From: Rhodobacterales bacterium
Lineage (GTDB): Bacteria; Pseudomonadota; Alphaproteobacteria; Rhodobacterales; Rhodobacteraceae
Reading direction: 5' to 3'
Assembly: GCA_002748285.1 (NCBI GenBank)
Contig: PDSA01000027.1
Span: 1-64,000, forward strand
DNA length: 64,000 bases
Numbering within the stretch: position 1 is the first letter of the stretch; every line of letters starts with the position of its first letter. The translations under genes and the position numbers were made by a program. Under the pieces are notes generated by a model. The model did no database searches. It worked only from the letters and a program-made list of their open reading frames with translations, and had not been told where the DNA came from. Of the stretch, positions 43,088-52,388 are shown one piece after another.

Positions 43088-43109
43088 GACACAGATGGCA
43101 AAGCACCAG

Positions 43110-44168
43110 CTACCCCGCCTCGCCCCCCTTATGCGCACAAACCGGGCAATCATCGCGCCGGGTCAGCCTGATCTTGCGGCTCTCGGCAAACAGCGCATCA
43201 TAAATCAGCATCTCACCGCGTAAACCCGCCCCTGCCCCGGTGATTTCCTTGATCGCCTCCAGCGCCATCATCGCGCCGATCACCCCGGGCAAAGGGCCGG
43301 CGACTCCGGCCTCGGCACAAGACGGCGCAAGCCCAGGCGCCGGAGCCTCGGGGAAAATGCACTGATAACACGGCGTGCCACGTGCGGGATCGTAAAGGCT
43401 GATCTGCCCCTCCCACTGGCTGATCGCCCCGGCAATCAACGGAATCGACTGCGCCACACAGCTGCGATTGACCAGATAGCGGGTCTGGAAATTATCGCTG
43501 CCATCCAGCACCAGATCATAATCGGCCAGCAGCTGGGCCGCGATCCCCTCCTCGAACCGCCGCTGATAAGGCAGCACCTCAATATGCGGGTTCTGCGCCA
43601 ACATGGCGGCCTGAGCGGAAAACACCTTGGCCATGCCAATATCTGCATCGCGATGGATGATCTGACGTTGCAGGTTGGAATTATCCACCACATCATCATC
43701 AATCACCCCAATCCGCCCCACCCCGGCGGCGGCCAGATAGAGCAACACGGGCGAGCCCAGCCCTCCGGCTCCGACCACCAAAACCCGGGCCTGTTTCAGC
43801 TTTTTCTGCCCCGCCCCACCGATTTCGCGCAACATGATGTGGCGGGCATAGCGGTTCAGCTCGGTCTCGGAAAATGTGGGTTCTTTGGGGGTGTCTGTCA
43901 TCTGCTCAACGCGTTGCTTGCCTTTGGCCTTAAACAACCGCAACAGCGCCCAATAGGCAAGCCCCACGGCCACCACGCCACCGGTCAGCAGCCAGCTGCG
44001 CAATGAACCCCCGATCATATCGCGCACCCAAGCACTGTTGGGCAGCAGCAAATGCAGACCCAATATCACGCCATAAAGCAGCGCCAGAGCCCCCCAGCGG
44101 GCCCGGAGCGACACCTTGAACAGAGCCCCCAGCAGCCAGATGAAAACCGCCAGGCCAAGGACAAACAT
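43110..44168 (-). CDS. Membrane-anchored MoeB/ThiF-family adenylyltransferase
   Basis: The C-terminal 260 residues are an E1-like enzyme: [20 protein letters not shown] (ATP-binding), [14 protein letters not shown], the CYQC and CPVC zinc pairs, and [10 protein letters not shown] with a possible catalytic Cys. Such proteins adenylate the C-terminal Gly of MoaD or ThiS for sulfur transfer. Unlike cytosolic MoeB, the first 80 residues hold three hydrophobic segments (about 1-17, 25-42, 58-78), so it should be membrane-bound. Its ATG overlaps the dut stop by one base. Confidence 0.88.
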   Translation of the reverse strand: MFVLGLAVFIWLLGALFKVSLRARWGALALLYGVILGLHLLLPNSAWVRDMIGGSLRSWLLTGGVVAVGLAYWALLRLFKAKGKQRVEQMTDTPKEPTFSETELNRYARHIMLREIGGAGQKKLKQARVLVVGAGGLGSPVLLYLAAAGVGRIGVIDDDVVDNSNLQRQIIHRDADIGMAKVFSAQAAMLAQNPHIEVLPYQRRFEEGIAAQLLADYDLVLDGSDNFQTRYLVNRSCVAQSIPLIAGAISQWEGQISLYDPARGTPCYQCIFPEAPAPGLAPSCAEAGVAGPLPGVIGAMMALEAIKEITGAGAGLRGEMLIYDALFAESRKIRLTRRDDCPVCAHKGGEAG

Positions 44169-44629
44169 CAGCCCTGCCCGGTCGAGCCAAACCCGCCTTG
44201 GCCGCGTGCGGTATCCGTTAAATCTTCGGCCAGTTCCAAATGCGCCTGCACCACCGGCGCCAGCACCATCTGGGCGATCCGGTCGCCATGGTTGATGTCA
44301 AACGCCTGCTGCCCGGCATTCATCACGATCACCCCCAGCGGGCCGCGGTAATCGCTGTCGATCGTGCCGGGGCTGTTGGGCAGCGTGATGCCGTGTTTCA
44401 ACGCCAGACCCGAGCGGGGCCGCAGCTGGATTTCATAACCCAGCGGAATTTCAAGCCGCAACCCGGTGGGCACCAGCGCCCGCTCGCCCGGTTGCAGGCA
44501 TATCCCGTCCCGCTCTGCCGGCGCGAAATTGGCCCGCAAATCGGCCCCCGCCGCCCCGGAGGTCTGATAAACCGGCAGACCCAACGCCTGATCCGCCTCT
44601 GCCAGCCACGTCATTTTCACCACAACCAT
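44168..44629 (-). CDS. dut: dUTP diphosphatase
   Basis: The 153-residue trimeric dUTPase has all five motifs: [39 protein letters not shown] and the C-terminal [10 protein letters not shown] arm. It lowers dUTP and makes dUMP for thymidylate synthesis. Start 44629 has AGGGG about 6 bases upstream. It overlaps the MoeB-like gene by one base and follows coaBC; the dut-coaBC neighbourhood is common in bacteria. Confidence 0.96.
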   Translation of the reverse strand: MVVVKMTWLAEADQALGLPVYQTSGAAGADLRANFAPAERDGICLQPGERALVPTGLRLEIPLGYEIQLRPRSGLALKHGITLPNSPGTIDSDYRGPLGVIVMNAGQQAFDINHGDRIAQMVLAPVVQAHLELAEDLTDTARGQGGFGSTGQG

Positions 44630-44696
44630 CACATACCCCTTTTGATATGGCGCGACCAAAACAGGCCAAAGCGCCAGATATTCCTTTTAAATCAGC

Positions 44697-45893
44697 TTAT
44701 TGCAAAACCCGGGCGATCTCGGTCGCCAGTTTTTCGGCCACCTTGTCCTTGCCCATGCGCGGCCATTGCTGCACCCCATCAGACGTGATCAGCGTCACCG
44801 CATTTTCGCTGCCGCCCATAATGCCGGTTTCGGGTGATACATCATTGGCCAAAATCCAGTCACACCCCTTGCGCTTGCGCTTTTCGATGGCGTTCTGGAT
44901 CACCGCATCGGTTTCTGCGGCAAAGCCCACCACCAGCTTGGGCCGCCCCTGTGTCATCTGCGACACCGTGGCCAGAATATCGGGGTTTTCAGCGAATTGC
45001 AGCACCGGCAACCCGCCTTTGCCGTCTTTCTTGATCTTGGAGTCCGCCGCATTCTGCATCCGCCAATCGGCCACCGCCGCGGCAAACACCGCCGCATCGG
45101 CGGGCAGAGCCTGTTGCACCGCGTTCAGCATCTGTTGCGCGGTCTCAACCCGGATCACCCTGGCCCCTTGCGGCGGCGGCACATCCGCCGGGCCGGTGAC
45201 AAAGCTCACCTCGGCCCCCAGCGCCAACAGAGCCCGCCCGATCGCCGCCCCCTGCGCCCCGCTGGAGCGATTGGCAATATAGCGCACCGGGTCAATCGGC
45301 TCATGCGTTGGCCCCGACGTCAGCAGGATATGCTTGCCCGCCAGCGGCCCATCGCCCAGCGCGGTCTGCACAGCGGTGACGATCTCGGCCGGTTCCGCCA
45401 TCCGGCCGGGGCCAAATTCGCCGCAGGCCATCTCGCCCTCATTGGGGCCAACAAAGCCGATCCCATCCCCAGCCAGCACCGCCACATTGCGCCGGGTGGC
45501 CGGGTTTTGCCACATCTGCACATTCATTGCCGGGGCCAGCAGCACCGGCGTATCGGTGGCCAGCAGCAGGGTCGAAGCCAGATCATTGGCCAGCCCCGCC
45601 GCCATCTTGGCCATCAGATCGGCCGTGGCCGGGGCCACCACCATCAGATCGGCGATGCGCGACAGCTGGATATGGCCCATCTCGGCCTCATCGGTCAGAT
45701 CGAACAAATCCTGATAGACTTTGTGCCCCGCCAGCCCGGACACCGATAGCGGCGTGACAAAATGCTGCCCGGCCTTGGTCAGCACCGGCACCACCTCAGC
45801 GCCTTCAGCCCGCAGCAGCCGGATCAGCTCCAGCGATTTATAGGCCGCAATGCCGCCGCCGATGATCAAAAGAATACGCTTATCCGCCAGCAT
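44697..45893 (-). CDS. coaBC: Bifunctional phosphopantothenoylcysteine decarboxylase/phosphopantothenate-cysteine ligase
   Basis: The 398-residue CoaBC makes 4'-phosphopantetheine for coenzyme A. The N-terminal FMN-dependent CoaC domain (GGGIAAYKSLELIRLLR, LAPAMNVQMWQNPATRRN) leads into the C-terminal CoaB ligase (LLTSGPTHEPIDPVRYIANR, then SSGAQGAAIGRAL and VVGFAAETD). Both halves are complete. dut and the MoeB-like gene follow on the same strand 67 bases later. Confidence 0.97.
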   Translation of the reverse strand: MLADKRILLIIGGGIAAYKSLELIRLLRAEGAEVVPVLTKAGQHFVTPLSVSGLAGHKVYQDLFDLTDEAEMGHIQLSRIADLMVVAPATADLMAKMAAGLANDLASTLLLATDTPVLLAPAMNVQMWQNPATRRNVAVLAGDGIGFVGPNEGEMACGEFGPGRMAEPAEIVTAVQTALGDGPLAGKHILLTSGPTHEPIDPVRYIANRSSGAQGAAIGRALLALGAEVSFVTGPADVPPPQGARVIRVETAQQMLNAVQQALPADAAVFAAAVADWRMQNAADSKIKKDGKGGLPVLQFAENPDILATVSQMTQGRPKLVVGFAAETDAVIQNAIEKRKRKGCDWILANDVSPETGIMGGSENAVTLITSDGVQQWPRMGKDKVAEKLATEIARVLQ

Positions 45894-45968
45894 CTTGTCC
45901 CTTTCCTTGAACCGTTACGCCACATTAGGCCCAGCTTGGGCCCGTTTCAACTGCCGATCCGCGCAGCG

Positions 45969-46832
45969 CTATTTGGCAAAGGCCAGACAAGGGTCTTCGC
46001 GCTCTGCCGCCGCAGTCTCAAGCCAGAGATCATAGCGCTTTTGCGGCTGAGCCGGGGCCTCGAGCAGCGCCACAGAGAGCAGCGAAAGCCCGCTATCAGC
46101 CGCTTGCAACGCTGCCGGCACCGCCCAGTCATAATGCGCATGCCCTGCCCCGGCGATCAGCACCACGGGCGCGCCCACCTGCTGATGCGCCCTGAGCAAC
46201 GCATCGGCAAAAGCGGCATCGCGGATGCGCTGCGCTTCGATCATGCCGCCCATGGCTGCAAGCGGCATCGCCCGGCAATGGGCCTCGAACTGTTCCTGTT
46301 TCCGCTGTTCAAGCTGAGCCTGCGGCACTGGTTGATCCAGCCCATATCTCGCCGCTCCGGGTCCGAAAACCGCAGCGGCCCCTTCGGAATAGGCCTGCCG
46401 GACTTTGCCCTTGGGCAGGGCGGCGCCATAGATTTTGGCATCGCCCAGCGCAGCAAAGAGCGGCGCATAGAGCGCGAAATCGGGCCAGCCGCTATTGGCC
46501 CAATCCAGTGCTTCGGCCAGCGCCGGTGGGTTGGCCAAAAGCGCAGGCGTGATCCGGGCGGCTTGCTCGGGCGAGAGCATCTCAAACACCACCGCCTTGG
46601 GTTTGAGCGCCCTCAGGACGCGGGCCTGCGCCTGATGATGCAGGGCGTTGTCGTGGGTCTCGCCCAATATATAGAGGTCCGCCGGGGGCAGATGGTCCAG
46701 ATCTTGCAGCGTGATCTGACCGGCATGGGCCGGGGCGAACAGCGCCAGAGCGGCGATGATGGGGGCAAGGATTCGGCTGATGCGAAGAACGGAAGGGCGT
46801 GCGATTTGGCCGAGGTTTTGAATATGTTTCAT
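45969..46832 (-). CDS. ChaN/Tiki-like protein (haem-binding uptake family)
   Basis: The 287-residue protein has a signal peptide (IIAALALFAPAHA) and the ChaN/EreA-like fold: YILGETHDNALHHQAQARVL, AVVFEMLSPEQ, and a late IAGAGHAHYDWAVP. ChaN-type proteins bind haem at the cell surface or act as peptidase-like enzymes. There is no lipobox here, so it should be soluble in the periplasm. It is divergent from cobU. Confidence 0.85.
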   Translation of the reverse strand: MKHIQNLGQIARPSVLRISRILAPIIAALALFAPAHAGQITLQDLDHLPPADLYILGETHDNALHHQAQARVLRALKPKAVVFEMLSPEQAARITPALLANPPALAEALDWANSGWPDFALYAPLFAALGDAKIYGAALPKGKVRQAYSEGAAAVFGPGAARYGLDQPVPQAQLEQRKQEQFEAHCRAMPLAAMGGMIEAQRIRDAAFADALLRAHQQVGAPVVLIAGAGHAHYDWAVPAALQAADSGLSLLSVALLEAPAQPQKRYDLWLETAAAEREDPCLAFAK

Positions 46833-46920
46833 GGCCGCAGTTTACCCTCGCAGCCGCGCAAATGCCAAGAGCGCAGATTTGCCCTTAACCTTGATCGGCG
46901 CAGTTGCTATGATTCCCCGC

Positions 46921-47463
46921 ATGACAGAGCTAAACGCAACCCATCCCAAACTGACGCTGGTGATCGGCGGGGCGGCTTCGGGCAAGTCGGTTTTTGCCGA
47001 AGGGCTGGTGCAGCAAAGCGGCCTGAACAAAATCTATCTGGCCACCGCTCAGGCCCATGATGGCGAAATGGCCGCCAAAATCGCCCGCCATCAACAGCAG
47101 CGCGGCACGGGCTGGCACACCATCGAAGCCCCTCTGGACCTGACCGCCCCCCTGAACAGCACCAGTGCCGCAGATATGGTGCTGCTGGATTGCGCAACCC
47201 TGTGGCTGACCAACCATCTTCTGGCCGAAAGTGACCTGCCGGCGGCGCAACAGGCGCTGCTGGACGCACTGCAAAACTGTGCCGGCGCGGTGGTGGTGGT
47301 CAGCAACGATGTCGGAGCCGGGATTGTGCCGCAGAACGCTTTGTCACGCCGGTTCCGGCAGGCTCAGGGCGAGCTCAATCAGGCTCTGGCCGCGCGCGCT
47401 GATCTGGTGGTGCATGTCATCGCCGGCCTGCCGATGCTGCTGAAAGGAGACTTGCCGAAATGA
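46921..47463 (+). CDS. cobU: Adenosylcobinamide kinase/adenosylcobinamide-phosphate guanylyltransferase
   Basis: The 180-residue CobU/CobP has the P-loop GGAASGKS (residues 16-23), the ARHQQQRGTGWHTIEAP segment with the guanylylated histidine, LLDCATLWLTN and VSNDVGAGIVP. It phosphorylates cobinamide and attaches GMP in assembling the lower loop of B12. The start at 46921 begins just before the conserved region. It overlaps the next gene by 4 bases (ATGA). Confidence 0.96.
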   Translation: MTELNATHPKLTLVIGGAASGKSVFAEGLVQQSGLNKIYLATAQAHDGEMAAKIARHQQQRGTGWHTIEAPLDLTAPLNSTSAADMVLLDCATLWLTNHLLAESDLPAAQQALLDALQNCAGAVVVVSNDVGAGIVPQNALSRRFRQAQGELNQALAARADLVVHVIAGLPMLLKGDLPK

Positions 47464-48038
47464 CCGTCTGGTGGTGGATAAGACACGGGCCAACCCATGA
47501 AAAAACCTTTGTCGGCTGGCGCGATGTGCCCGCAGATCTGTCGGATACCGCGCAAATCGCCCGGCTTGACGCCTATCTACCCAAAGACGCGCTTCTGGTG
47601 TCCTCGGACCTGATCCGCGCCAGCGCCACGGCGGATGCGATACAGAAAACCCGCACCCGCCTGCCCAACACGCCGCAGCTGCGAGAGTTCAATTTCGGCG
47701 ATTGGGACGGGCTGAAATTCGACGAAATCAGCCGCCGAAACCCAAAACTGAGCCGCGCCTATTGGGAAACCCCCGGCGACATCGCACCGCCCAATGGCGA
47801 AAGCTGGAATCAGGCGGCGGCGCGGGTGAATGGGTTTGTGCGCCAGATCAACGCTACTTACCCGGATCAGCATATCATCGCGGTAGCGCATATCGGGGTG
47901 ATCATGACACAGGTGCAAATCGCCGATGGGCTGAGCGCCTGTGAGGTGGTCTCGCACAGTGTCGACAACCTTTCGGTCACCCGACTGGAGCATCACAACA
48001 ACAGCTGGAAAGCCTGCACGATCAACCACTTACCGTGA
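47460..48038 (+). CDS. Histidine phosphatase-family protein, candidate alpha-ribazole phosphatase
   Basis: The 192-residue protein has the phosphoglycerate-mutase-like site: RHG at residues 8-10, LVSSDLIRASATADAI, FGDWDGLKFDEI, and the second His in AVAHIGVIM. Its start overlaps the stop of cobU. CobC-type enzymes of this family dephosphorylate alpha-ribazole phosphate in B12 synthesis, so this role fits the neighbour; the sequence alone does not separate CobC from other phosphatases. Confidence 0.85.
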   Translation: MTVWWWIRHGPTHEKTFVGWRDVPADLSDTAQIARLDAYLPKDALLVSSDLIRASATADAIQKTRTRLPNTPQLREFNFGDWDGLKFDEISRRNPKLSRAYWETPGDIAPPNGESWNQAAARVNGFVRQINATYPDQHIIAVAHIGVIMTQVQIADGLSACEVVSHSVDNLSVTRLEHHNNSWKACTINHLP

Positions 48039-48116
48039 CAAGTCAGGCAGAACCGCCAACAAGGGCGAGCAAAACAGGTCTTGCCCAGACCGGAGTTTGC
48101 GCCTACTCCATTCACC

Positions 48117-48806
48117 ATGACTTATGATTTGTATCTCGGAGACCACTCCTTTTCCAGCTGGTCCTTACGCGGCTGGTTGATGTTTGAAAAATTTGCCATC
48201 CCCCACCGTAATCACATGGTCGGGCTGTATGACGGCACTTTGCAACAGGATCTGGCCGCCCTTGCCCCGGCCCGGCTGGTTCCGGTCATGCGCACCCCGC
48301 AAGGTGACGTGGTGGGCGATAGCTTGGCCATGGCCGAAACTCTGGCCGAGGCCCACCCCGATGCGGACCTGTGGCCCTCAGACGCATCCGTCCGAATTTT
48401 GGCCCGCTGGCTGGTGGCGGAAATGCATTCCGGCTTCGGCGCATTGCGCGCTGAATGCCCCATGCAATTGCTGTGCCAATATCGTGGCTTTTCGGTCTCG
48501 CCCGGGGTGCAAAACGATCTGGACCGTTTGGGTGAGCTGTGGACGCTGGCACGCAGCCGCTTTGGTGCTGACGGGCCATGGTTGTTCGGCAGCTATTCGC
48601 TGGCAGACGTGTTTTATGCACCGGTTGCCGCGCGCATCGCGGGCTATGATCTGCCCGTCGATGATCAGAGCGCAGCCTATGTCAGAACCCAACTGACCGA
48701 CCCAGCCTTTCGCCAATGGCGGGCGATGGGGCTAACCAAACGCTATGACCCCGTGCCTTATGCGCTGGATTTGCCGCAACGGGATTGGCCGTTTGCCCAG
48801 CTTTAG
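48117..48806 (+). CDS. Glutathione S-transferase
   Basis: The 229-residue protein has an N-terminal thioredoxin-like GST domain (YDLYLGDHSFSSWSLRGWLM, ALAPARLVPVMRTPQG, VVGDSLAMAETLAE) and an all-helical C-terminal domain (WLFGSYSLADVFYAPVAARI). The Ser pair near residue 13 may activate glutathione. Glutathione synthase is also in this window. The substrate is unknown. Start 48117 is chosen from homology. Confidence 0.9.
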   Translation: MTYDLYLGDHSFSSWSLRGWLMFEKFAIPHRNHMVGLYDGTLQQDLAALAPARLVPVMRTPQGDVVGDSLAMAETLAEAHPDADLWPSDASVRILARWLVAEMHSGFGALRAECPMQLLCQYRGFSVSPGVQNDLDRLGELWTLARSRFGADGPWLFGSYSLADVFYAPVAARIAGYDLPVDDQSAAYVRTQLTDPAFRQWRAMGLTKRYDPVPYALDLPQRDWPFAQL

Positions 48807-48898
48807 GCTGGAATCGTCGCCACCGACACGCCCGAAAGTGAATGCAGGGGCTCACTCCTGAACCGCGCCAGTTTTCCCATGGGGCAGCCGGCGGGTGC

Positions 48899-49549
48899 TT
48901 ACATCGCCACCAGCCGGCCCTCTTGCAAGTCCAGCCGATCAGGGGCCAGCGCGTCCCGGAAGGTAGGTGAGTGGCTGACCAGCAGGATCGCCTGCGGCAA
49001 AGCGTTCAGGATCTCCAGCAGCCGCGCTTCGTTTTTGGTGTCCAACGCGTTGGTGGGTTCGTCCAGCAGCAGCGCTTCGGGGTCCATCGCCAGCACGGTT
49101 GCCAGCGTCACCAGCCGCTTTTCCCCGCCTGAAAGCTTGTGCGTGATGCGGTCGCGCAGATGCATCAAGTCCAGATCATTCAGCACCTGATCGACGATCA
49201 CCAGCGCTTCGTCGCGGGTCTTGCCCAGATTGAGCGGGCCAAAGGCGATGTCTTCGGCCACGGTGGGGCAGAACAGCTGATCATCGGCGTCCTGAAACAC
49301 CAGCCCGATGCGGCGGCGCACCTCGTGAAAATCAGCCTCGGCACTGCGGGGCTGGCCGAAGATGTTGACGATGCCCGAAGTCTGCCGTTTCAGCCCCAGC
49401 GTGATGTGCAGCAGCGTGGATTTGCCCGAGCCGTTCGGCCCGGTCAGGGCCAGCCGTTGGCCGGGGTGCAGCTCAAGGCTGGCACCGGCCAGAATCGGCG
49501 CGTGGCCGGGATAGGCAAAGTGAATGTCTTGGAGCGAAATGAGTGTCAT
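48899..49549 (-). CDS. cbiO: Energy-coupling ATPase of cobalt/nickel importer (CbiO)
   Basis: The 216-residue ABC ATPase has Walker A GPNGSGKST, the Q-loop VFQDADDQLFCPTVAEDIAFG typical of CbiO/EcfA, signature KLSGGEKRL, Walker B LLLDEPTNALD and switch His. It powers the ECF-type metal importer with CbiQ and CbiM. Its start overlaps the cbiQ stop by 4 bases. It is the last gene of the riboswitch-led operon. Confidence 0.95.
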   Translation of the reverse strand: MTLISLQDIHFAYPGHAPILAGASLELHPGQRLALTGPNGSGKSTLLHITLGLKRQTSGIVNIFGQPRSAEADFHEVRRRIGLVFQDADDQLFCPTVAEDIAFGPLNLGKTRDEALVIVDQVLNDLDLMHLRDRITHKLSGGEKRLVTLATVLAMDPEALLLDEPTNALDTKNEARLLEILNALPQAILLVSHSPTFRDALAPDRLDLQEGRLVAM

Positions 49550-50325
49550 GCGAAATCCAGAATGATCAGGCACAGGCACAGGCAGCCCAGCCCGGTGGCA
49601 AAGATAATGTCGCGGCCCGACAGGGTAAATTCCTGCAACAGCAGCATCCGGCCGGAAAAGCCCCGGCATTTCATCGCGCCCAAGATGCGTTCAGACCGTT
49701 CAATCGCCCGCACCAGCATCATGCCGACCAGATAGCCAAAGCTGCGGTAAGTGTGCCAGTTCGAGCCCGGGCGAAAGCCGCGCACCTTCATCGCGCCGCG
49801 CAGGCGTTGGTATTCTTCGCGCAGCACCTCGATATAGCGGATCGTGAACATCAGCAGATGCACCAGTGTTTCCGGGCAGCGCAGCCGGTGGAGCGCGTGG
49901 CCCAAAGTGACCGGCTCCATCGTGCCGACCAACACCATCAGCGACAGGATCACGGCGTTGGCGGTCAGGGCGATCTCGATGGCTTTCCACAGCCCCTGCC
50001 AGCTGGCGGTCAAGCCCCAGATGGTAAAAATCGGATCCCCCGGCAGGGAAAAGGGCAACAACACCAGCATGAACAGGATGAACCCATCCATCATCGCCAT
50101 GCGTTTGAGGGTCTCGCGCCATGGCAGGCGCGAGGCCAGCAGCAGCGCCAGCGTGATTGCCAGCGCCAGCGACAACGCCGGGATCGAGGACAGTGCCACC
50201 GTGACCACGCCAAAGACACAAGCCATGATGATACGCATCCGCGGATCAAGCGGCGCGATCAGCCCGCCGGTCTTGACGCCGGCCTTGGCCAGCGTCTTGT
50301 CCTGCTCCCCCAGCGCGTGCGCCAT
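49546..50325 (-). CDS. cbiQ: Energy-coupling transmembrane protein of cobalt/nickel importer (CbiQ)
   Basis: The 259-residue CbiQ has about 5-6 membrane segments and the two coupling helices with ARG-type motifs (RYIEVLREEYQRLRGAMKVR, RAIERSERILGAMKCRG) that dock the ATPase. It links CbiO to CbiM. It shares one base with the end of cbiL and four with cbiO. Confidence 0.95.
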   Translation of the reverse strand: MAHALGEQDKTLAKAGVKTGGLIAPLDPRMRIIMACVFGVVTVALSSIPALSLALAITLALLLASRLPWRETLKRMAMMDGFILFMLVLLPFSLPGDPIFTIWGLTASWQGLWKAIEIALTANAVILSLMVLVGTMEPVTLGHALHRLRCPETLVHLLMFTIRYIEVLREEYQRLRGAMKVRGFRPGSNWHTYRSFGYLVGMMLVRAIERSERILGAMKCRGFSGRMLLLQEFTLSGRDIIFATGLGCLCLCLIILDFA

Positions 50326-50915
50326 CAGGAGGTCAGCTTGCGCCGTGCCGCAATGTAAAAGCCCAGCCCAAACAGCCCGATGATATAGCCGATACCGCCC
50401 AGAATGGTCTGGAAATCGTTATGCTCACGATAGGCCGAGATTTCCCGGCGCAGCGGGCGGATTTCGTCCCGCACCGCCTTGGCGATGGCCTGACGTTCTT
50501 CGTCGCTGAGCGAAGCCACGGTCACGCCCCCCGCCACAGGGGCCGCATCGGCAGCCGGTTTGGCCGCAGCCGTGGCGGCGGTGTCAGCGGCAACGCCGAG
50601 AATTTTCGCCACATCTTCGGCAGACATGGTGGCCTTGGCCACATGCCCCGCGCCCAGATCGGCAAAGAAGGTGTGCGCCACTGGCGCGGTCGGGGTATAG
50701 ACAAAGAACCCATCGGCATCGGTGGTGGCCCGGCCCAGTTCGGCCCCATCCGGCCCGGTCACGATGACTTCGGTATTGGCGGCCATGTCGCCGTTGGAAA
50801 AGCCGATCTCGCCTTCAATGGCGCTCCCGGCGGGAAAGACCCCGGCAATAACCTTATGTGCCAGCGCAGGCAGCGGGGCACAGCAAAGGGCGAGGATAAG
50901 GATGATCTGTTTCAT
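50325..50915 (-). CDS. cbiL: Accessory subunit CbiL/NikL of cobalt/nickel importer
   Basis: The 196-residue protein has a signal peptide ending LPALA, a mature N-terminus starting HKVIAGVFPAGS, a beta-sandwich extracytoplasmic domain (FSNGDMAANTEVIVTGPDGA, TTDADGFFVYTPT), a charged stretch, and one C-terminal membrane anchor (FQTILGGIGYIIGLFGLGFY). This is the NikL/CbiL type that replaces CbiN in NikKLMQO systems. It overlaps cbiM by 4 bases. Confidence 0.88.
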   Translation of the reverse strand: MKQIILILALCCAPLPALAHKVIAGVFPAGSAIEGEIGFSNGDMAANTEVIVTGPDGAELGRATTDADGFFVYTPTAPVAHTFFADLGAGHVAKATMSAEDVAKILGVAADTAATAAAKPAADAAPVAGGVTVASLSDEERQAIAKAVRDEIRPLRREISAYREHNDFQTILGGIGYIIGLFGLGFYIAARRKLTS

Positions 50916-51523
50916 GCGGATGCTCCCTTGGCGAACAATTCGGGTTTGACCTTGCGCGCCAAAAGCACGGCAAAGCCAGTCAGGACGGCCTCGATGGCCA
51001 TGACGGGGATATGGGCGAAAAACACCAGTTTTGCGGCGGGCAGGAATTCATCCCCCGACAGCGCCAGCGAAATCGCGACCATGGCCGTGGTAGCGGCAAT
51101 CGCAAAGGCTCCGCCAATGCCACCCCAGATGGCCCCGGCGACAGGCGTGCCACGCCCGATCATGGAGCGGAACAAAAGCCCCGCCAGCACTGCGGGAAAG
51201 GCGATGTTGAGCGTATTGACCCCCAGCACCGTCAAGCCGCCAAAGCCGAAAAACACGGCCTGTAGCAACAGCCCGACAAACAGGGCCGGAAAGGCGGCCC
51301 AGCCGAGCAAAAGCCCGGCCAGACCGTTGAGGATAAGATGCACCGATGACGGGCCGATCGGCACATGGATCAGTGAAGCGACAAAGAAACTGGCCGACAG
51401 CACCCCGGCGGTGGGGATGCGGTCCAGGTCCAGCGATTTCAGGCCCATGGCGATACCACCGGCGGCAGCAACGGCCCCGCCGATCACCACCGGGTTGGAG
51501 AGGGCTCCGTCAACGATGTGCAT
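50912..51523 (-). CDS. cbiM: Substrate-specific membrane subunit of cobalt/nickel importer (CbiM)
   Basis: The 203-residue protein begins MHIVDGALSNP, the N-terminal Met-His loop which in NikM/CbiM inserts into the membrane and binds the metal together with a later histidine (here probably in SSVHLILNGLAG). About six to seven membrane segments follow. It defines metal selectivity; cobalt is favoured because a cobalamin riboswitch leads the operon. It follows the NikK-type gene by 6 bases. Confidence 0.94.
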   Translation of the reverse strand: MHIVDGALSNPVVIGGAVAAAGGIAMGLKSLDLDRIPTAGVLSASFFVASLIHVPIGPSSVHLILNGLAGLLLGWAAFPALFVGLLLQAVFFGFGGLTVLGVNTLNIAFPAVLAGLLFRSMIGRGTPVAGAIWGGIGGAFAIAATTAMVAISLALSGDEFLPAAKLVFFAHIPVMAIEAVLTGFAVLLARKVKPELFAKGASA

Positions 51524-51529
51524 ATGTTG

Positions 51530-52315
51530 TTACTCCATATCCCAGGCGCGGATCCAGATCACGGCATCCTGGCTGAGCTCCTTGCCCTCATGTTCGGTCG
51601 CAGGGCCAGAACCCAGCGCGGCAAAGCCCCAATACCCGGCTTTGGGCACACCAAAGGTGAAGTAACCATTGGCATCCGAAATCGCCACGACAGCGCCGCC
51701 GGCCATTGGCGAAACGGTCGGCTTGGACGAGGCCGAAGTGTTCATGTCGGGCTCGGCCGCCATGTATTCGATCTCGATTTCAGCACCGGCCACAGGCTTG
51801 CCTTCAGCCAGAACCTGACCGGTGAAGGTGCCCCCTGCGATGATGTTGTAAGGCTTGTTCAGCGGCACGATTTCGGTTGGCAGGCCCACAGGGTTCATCC
51901 AGTCGGTCGGCAGTTCGTTGCGGTTCAGAAACGCCTTGGCGATCTGCTGGATATAGATATCCTCGGACCCTTCATAGTAAGGGGCAGGCACCGTCACCAT
52001 GACGTAATCGCCCGACCGCTTGACCGGAACCGAGCCCTTGAACGCCGCGCCTTCGTTTTCACCGCCGGTAAAGCGCACGGGCTTGAGCGTGTCTTTCAGG
52101 TCGGTCTTTTTGCCGTTGTGGATCATGTAGAATTCCTGCGGCATGTCCATATCCATCACATGGCCGTTTTCGAACGGATGCCAGAAGATCAGCTTGACCG
52201 GCACATCGCCGGGTGCTTCGATCAGGGTGTCGGTGGTGTATTCCAGCAGAAAGTGGGCCTGTGCCATTGTCGGAATGGCCAGTGCGGCGGCGGCCGCGCA
52301 GAGCAGCTTTTTCAT
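51530..52315 (-). CDS. Periplasmic DUF4198 protein, NikK/CbiK-type accessory component
   Basis: The 261-residue protein has a signal peptide ending TMAQA and a mature N-terminus beginning HFLLEYTTDTLI, followed by DUF4198 (WHPFENGHVMDMDMPQEFYM, then VAGAEIEIEYMAA and a late ANGYFTFGVPKAGYWGF). In NikKLMQO systems this component binds metal outside the membrane. It is the first gene after the cobalamin riboswitch, with a leader of about 140 bases from the aptamer. Confidence 0.9.
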   Translation of the reverse strand: MKKLLCAAAAALAIPTMAQAHFLLEYTTDTLIEAPGDVPVKLIFWHPFENGHVMDMDMPQEFYMIHNGKKTDLKDTLKPVRFTGGENEGAAFKGSVPVKRSGDYVMVTVPAPYYEGSEDIYIQQIAKAFLNRNELPTDWMNPVGLPTEIVPLNKPYNIIAGGTFTGQVLAEGKPVAGAEIEIEYMAAEPDMNTSASSKPTVSPMAGGAVVAISDANGYFTFGVPKAGYWGFAALGSGPATEHEGKELSQDAVIWIRAWDME

Positions 52316-52388
52316 GAAGTCTCGTCCTTATTGCGTCGTGCCAACCCCGGCACGGTTTTTTAAAAAAATTGTGGCGATGAGGTGAACA

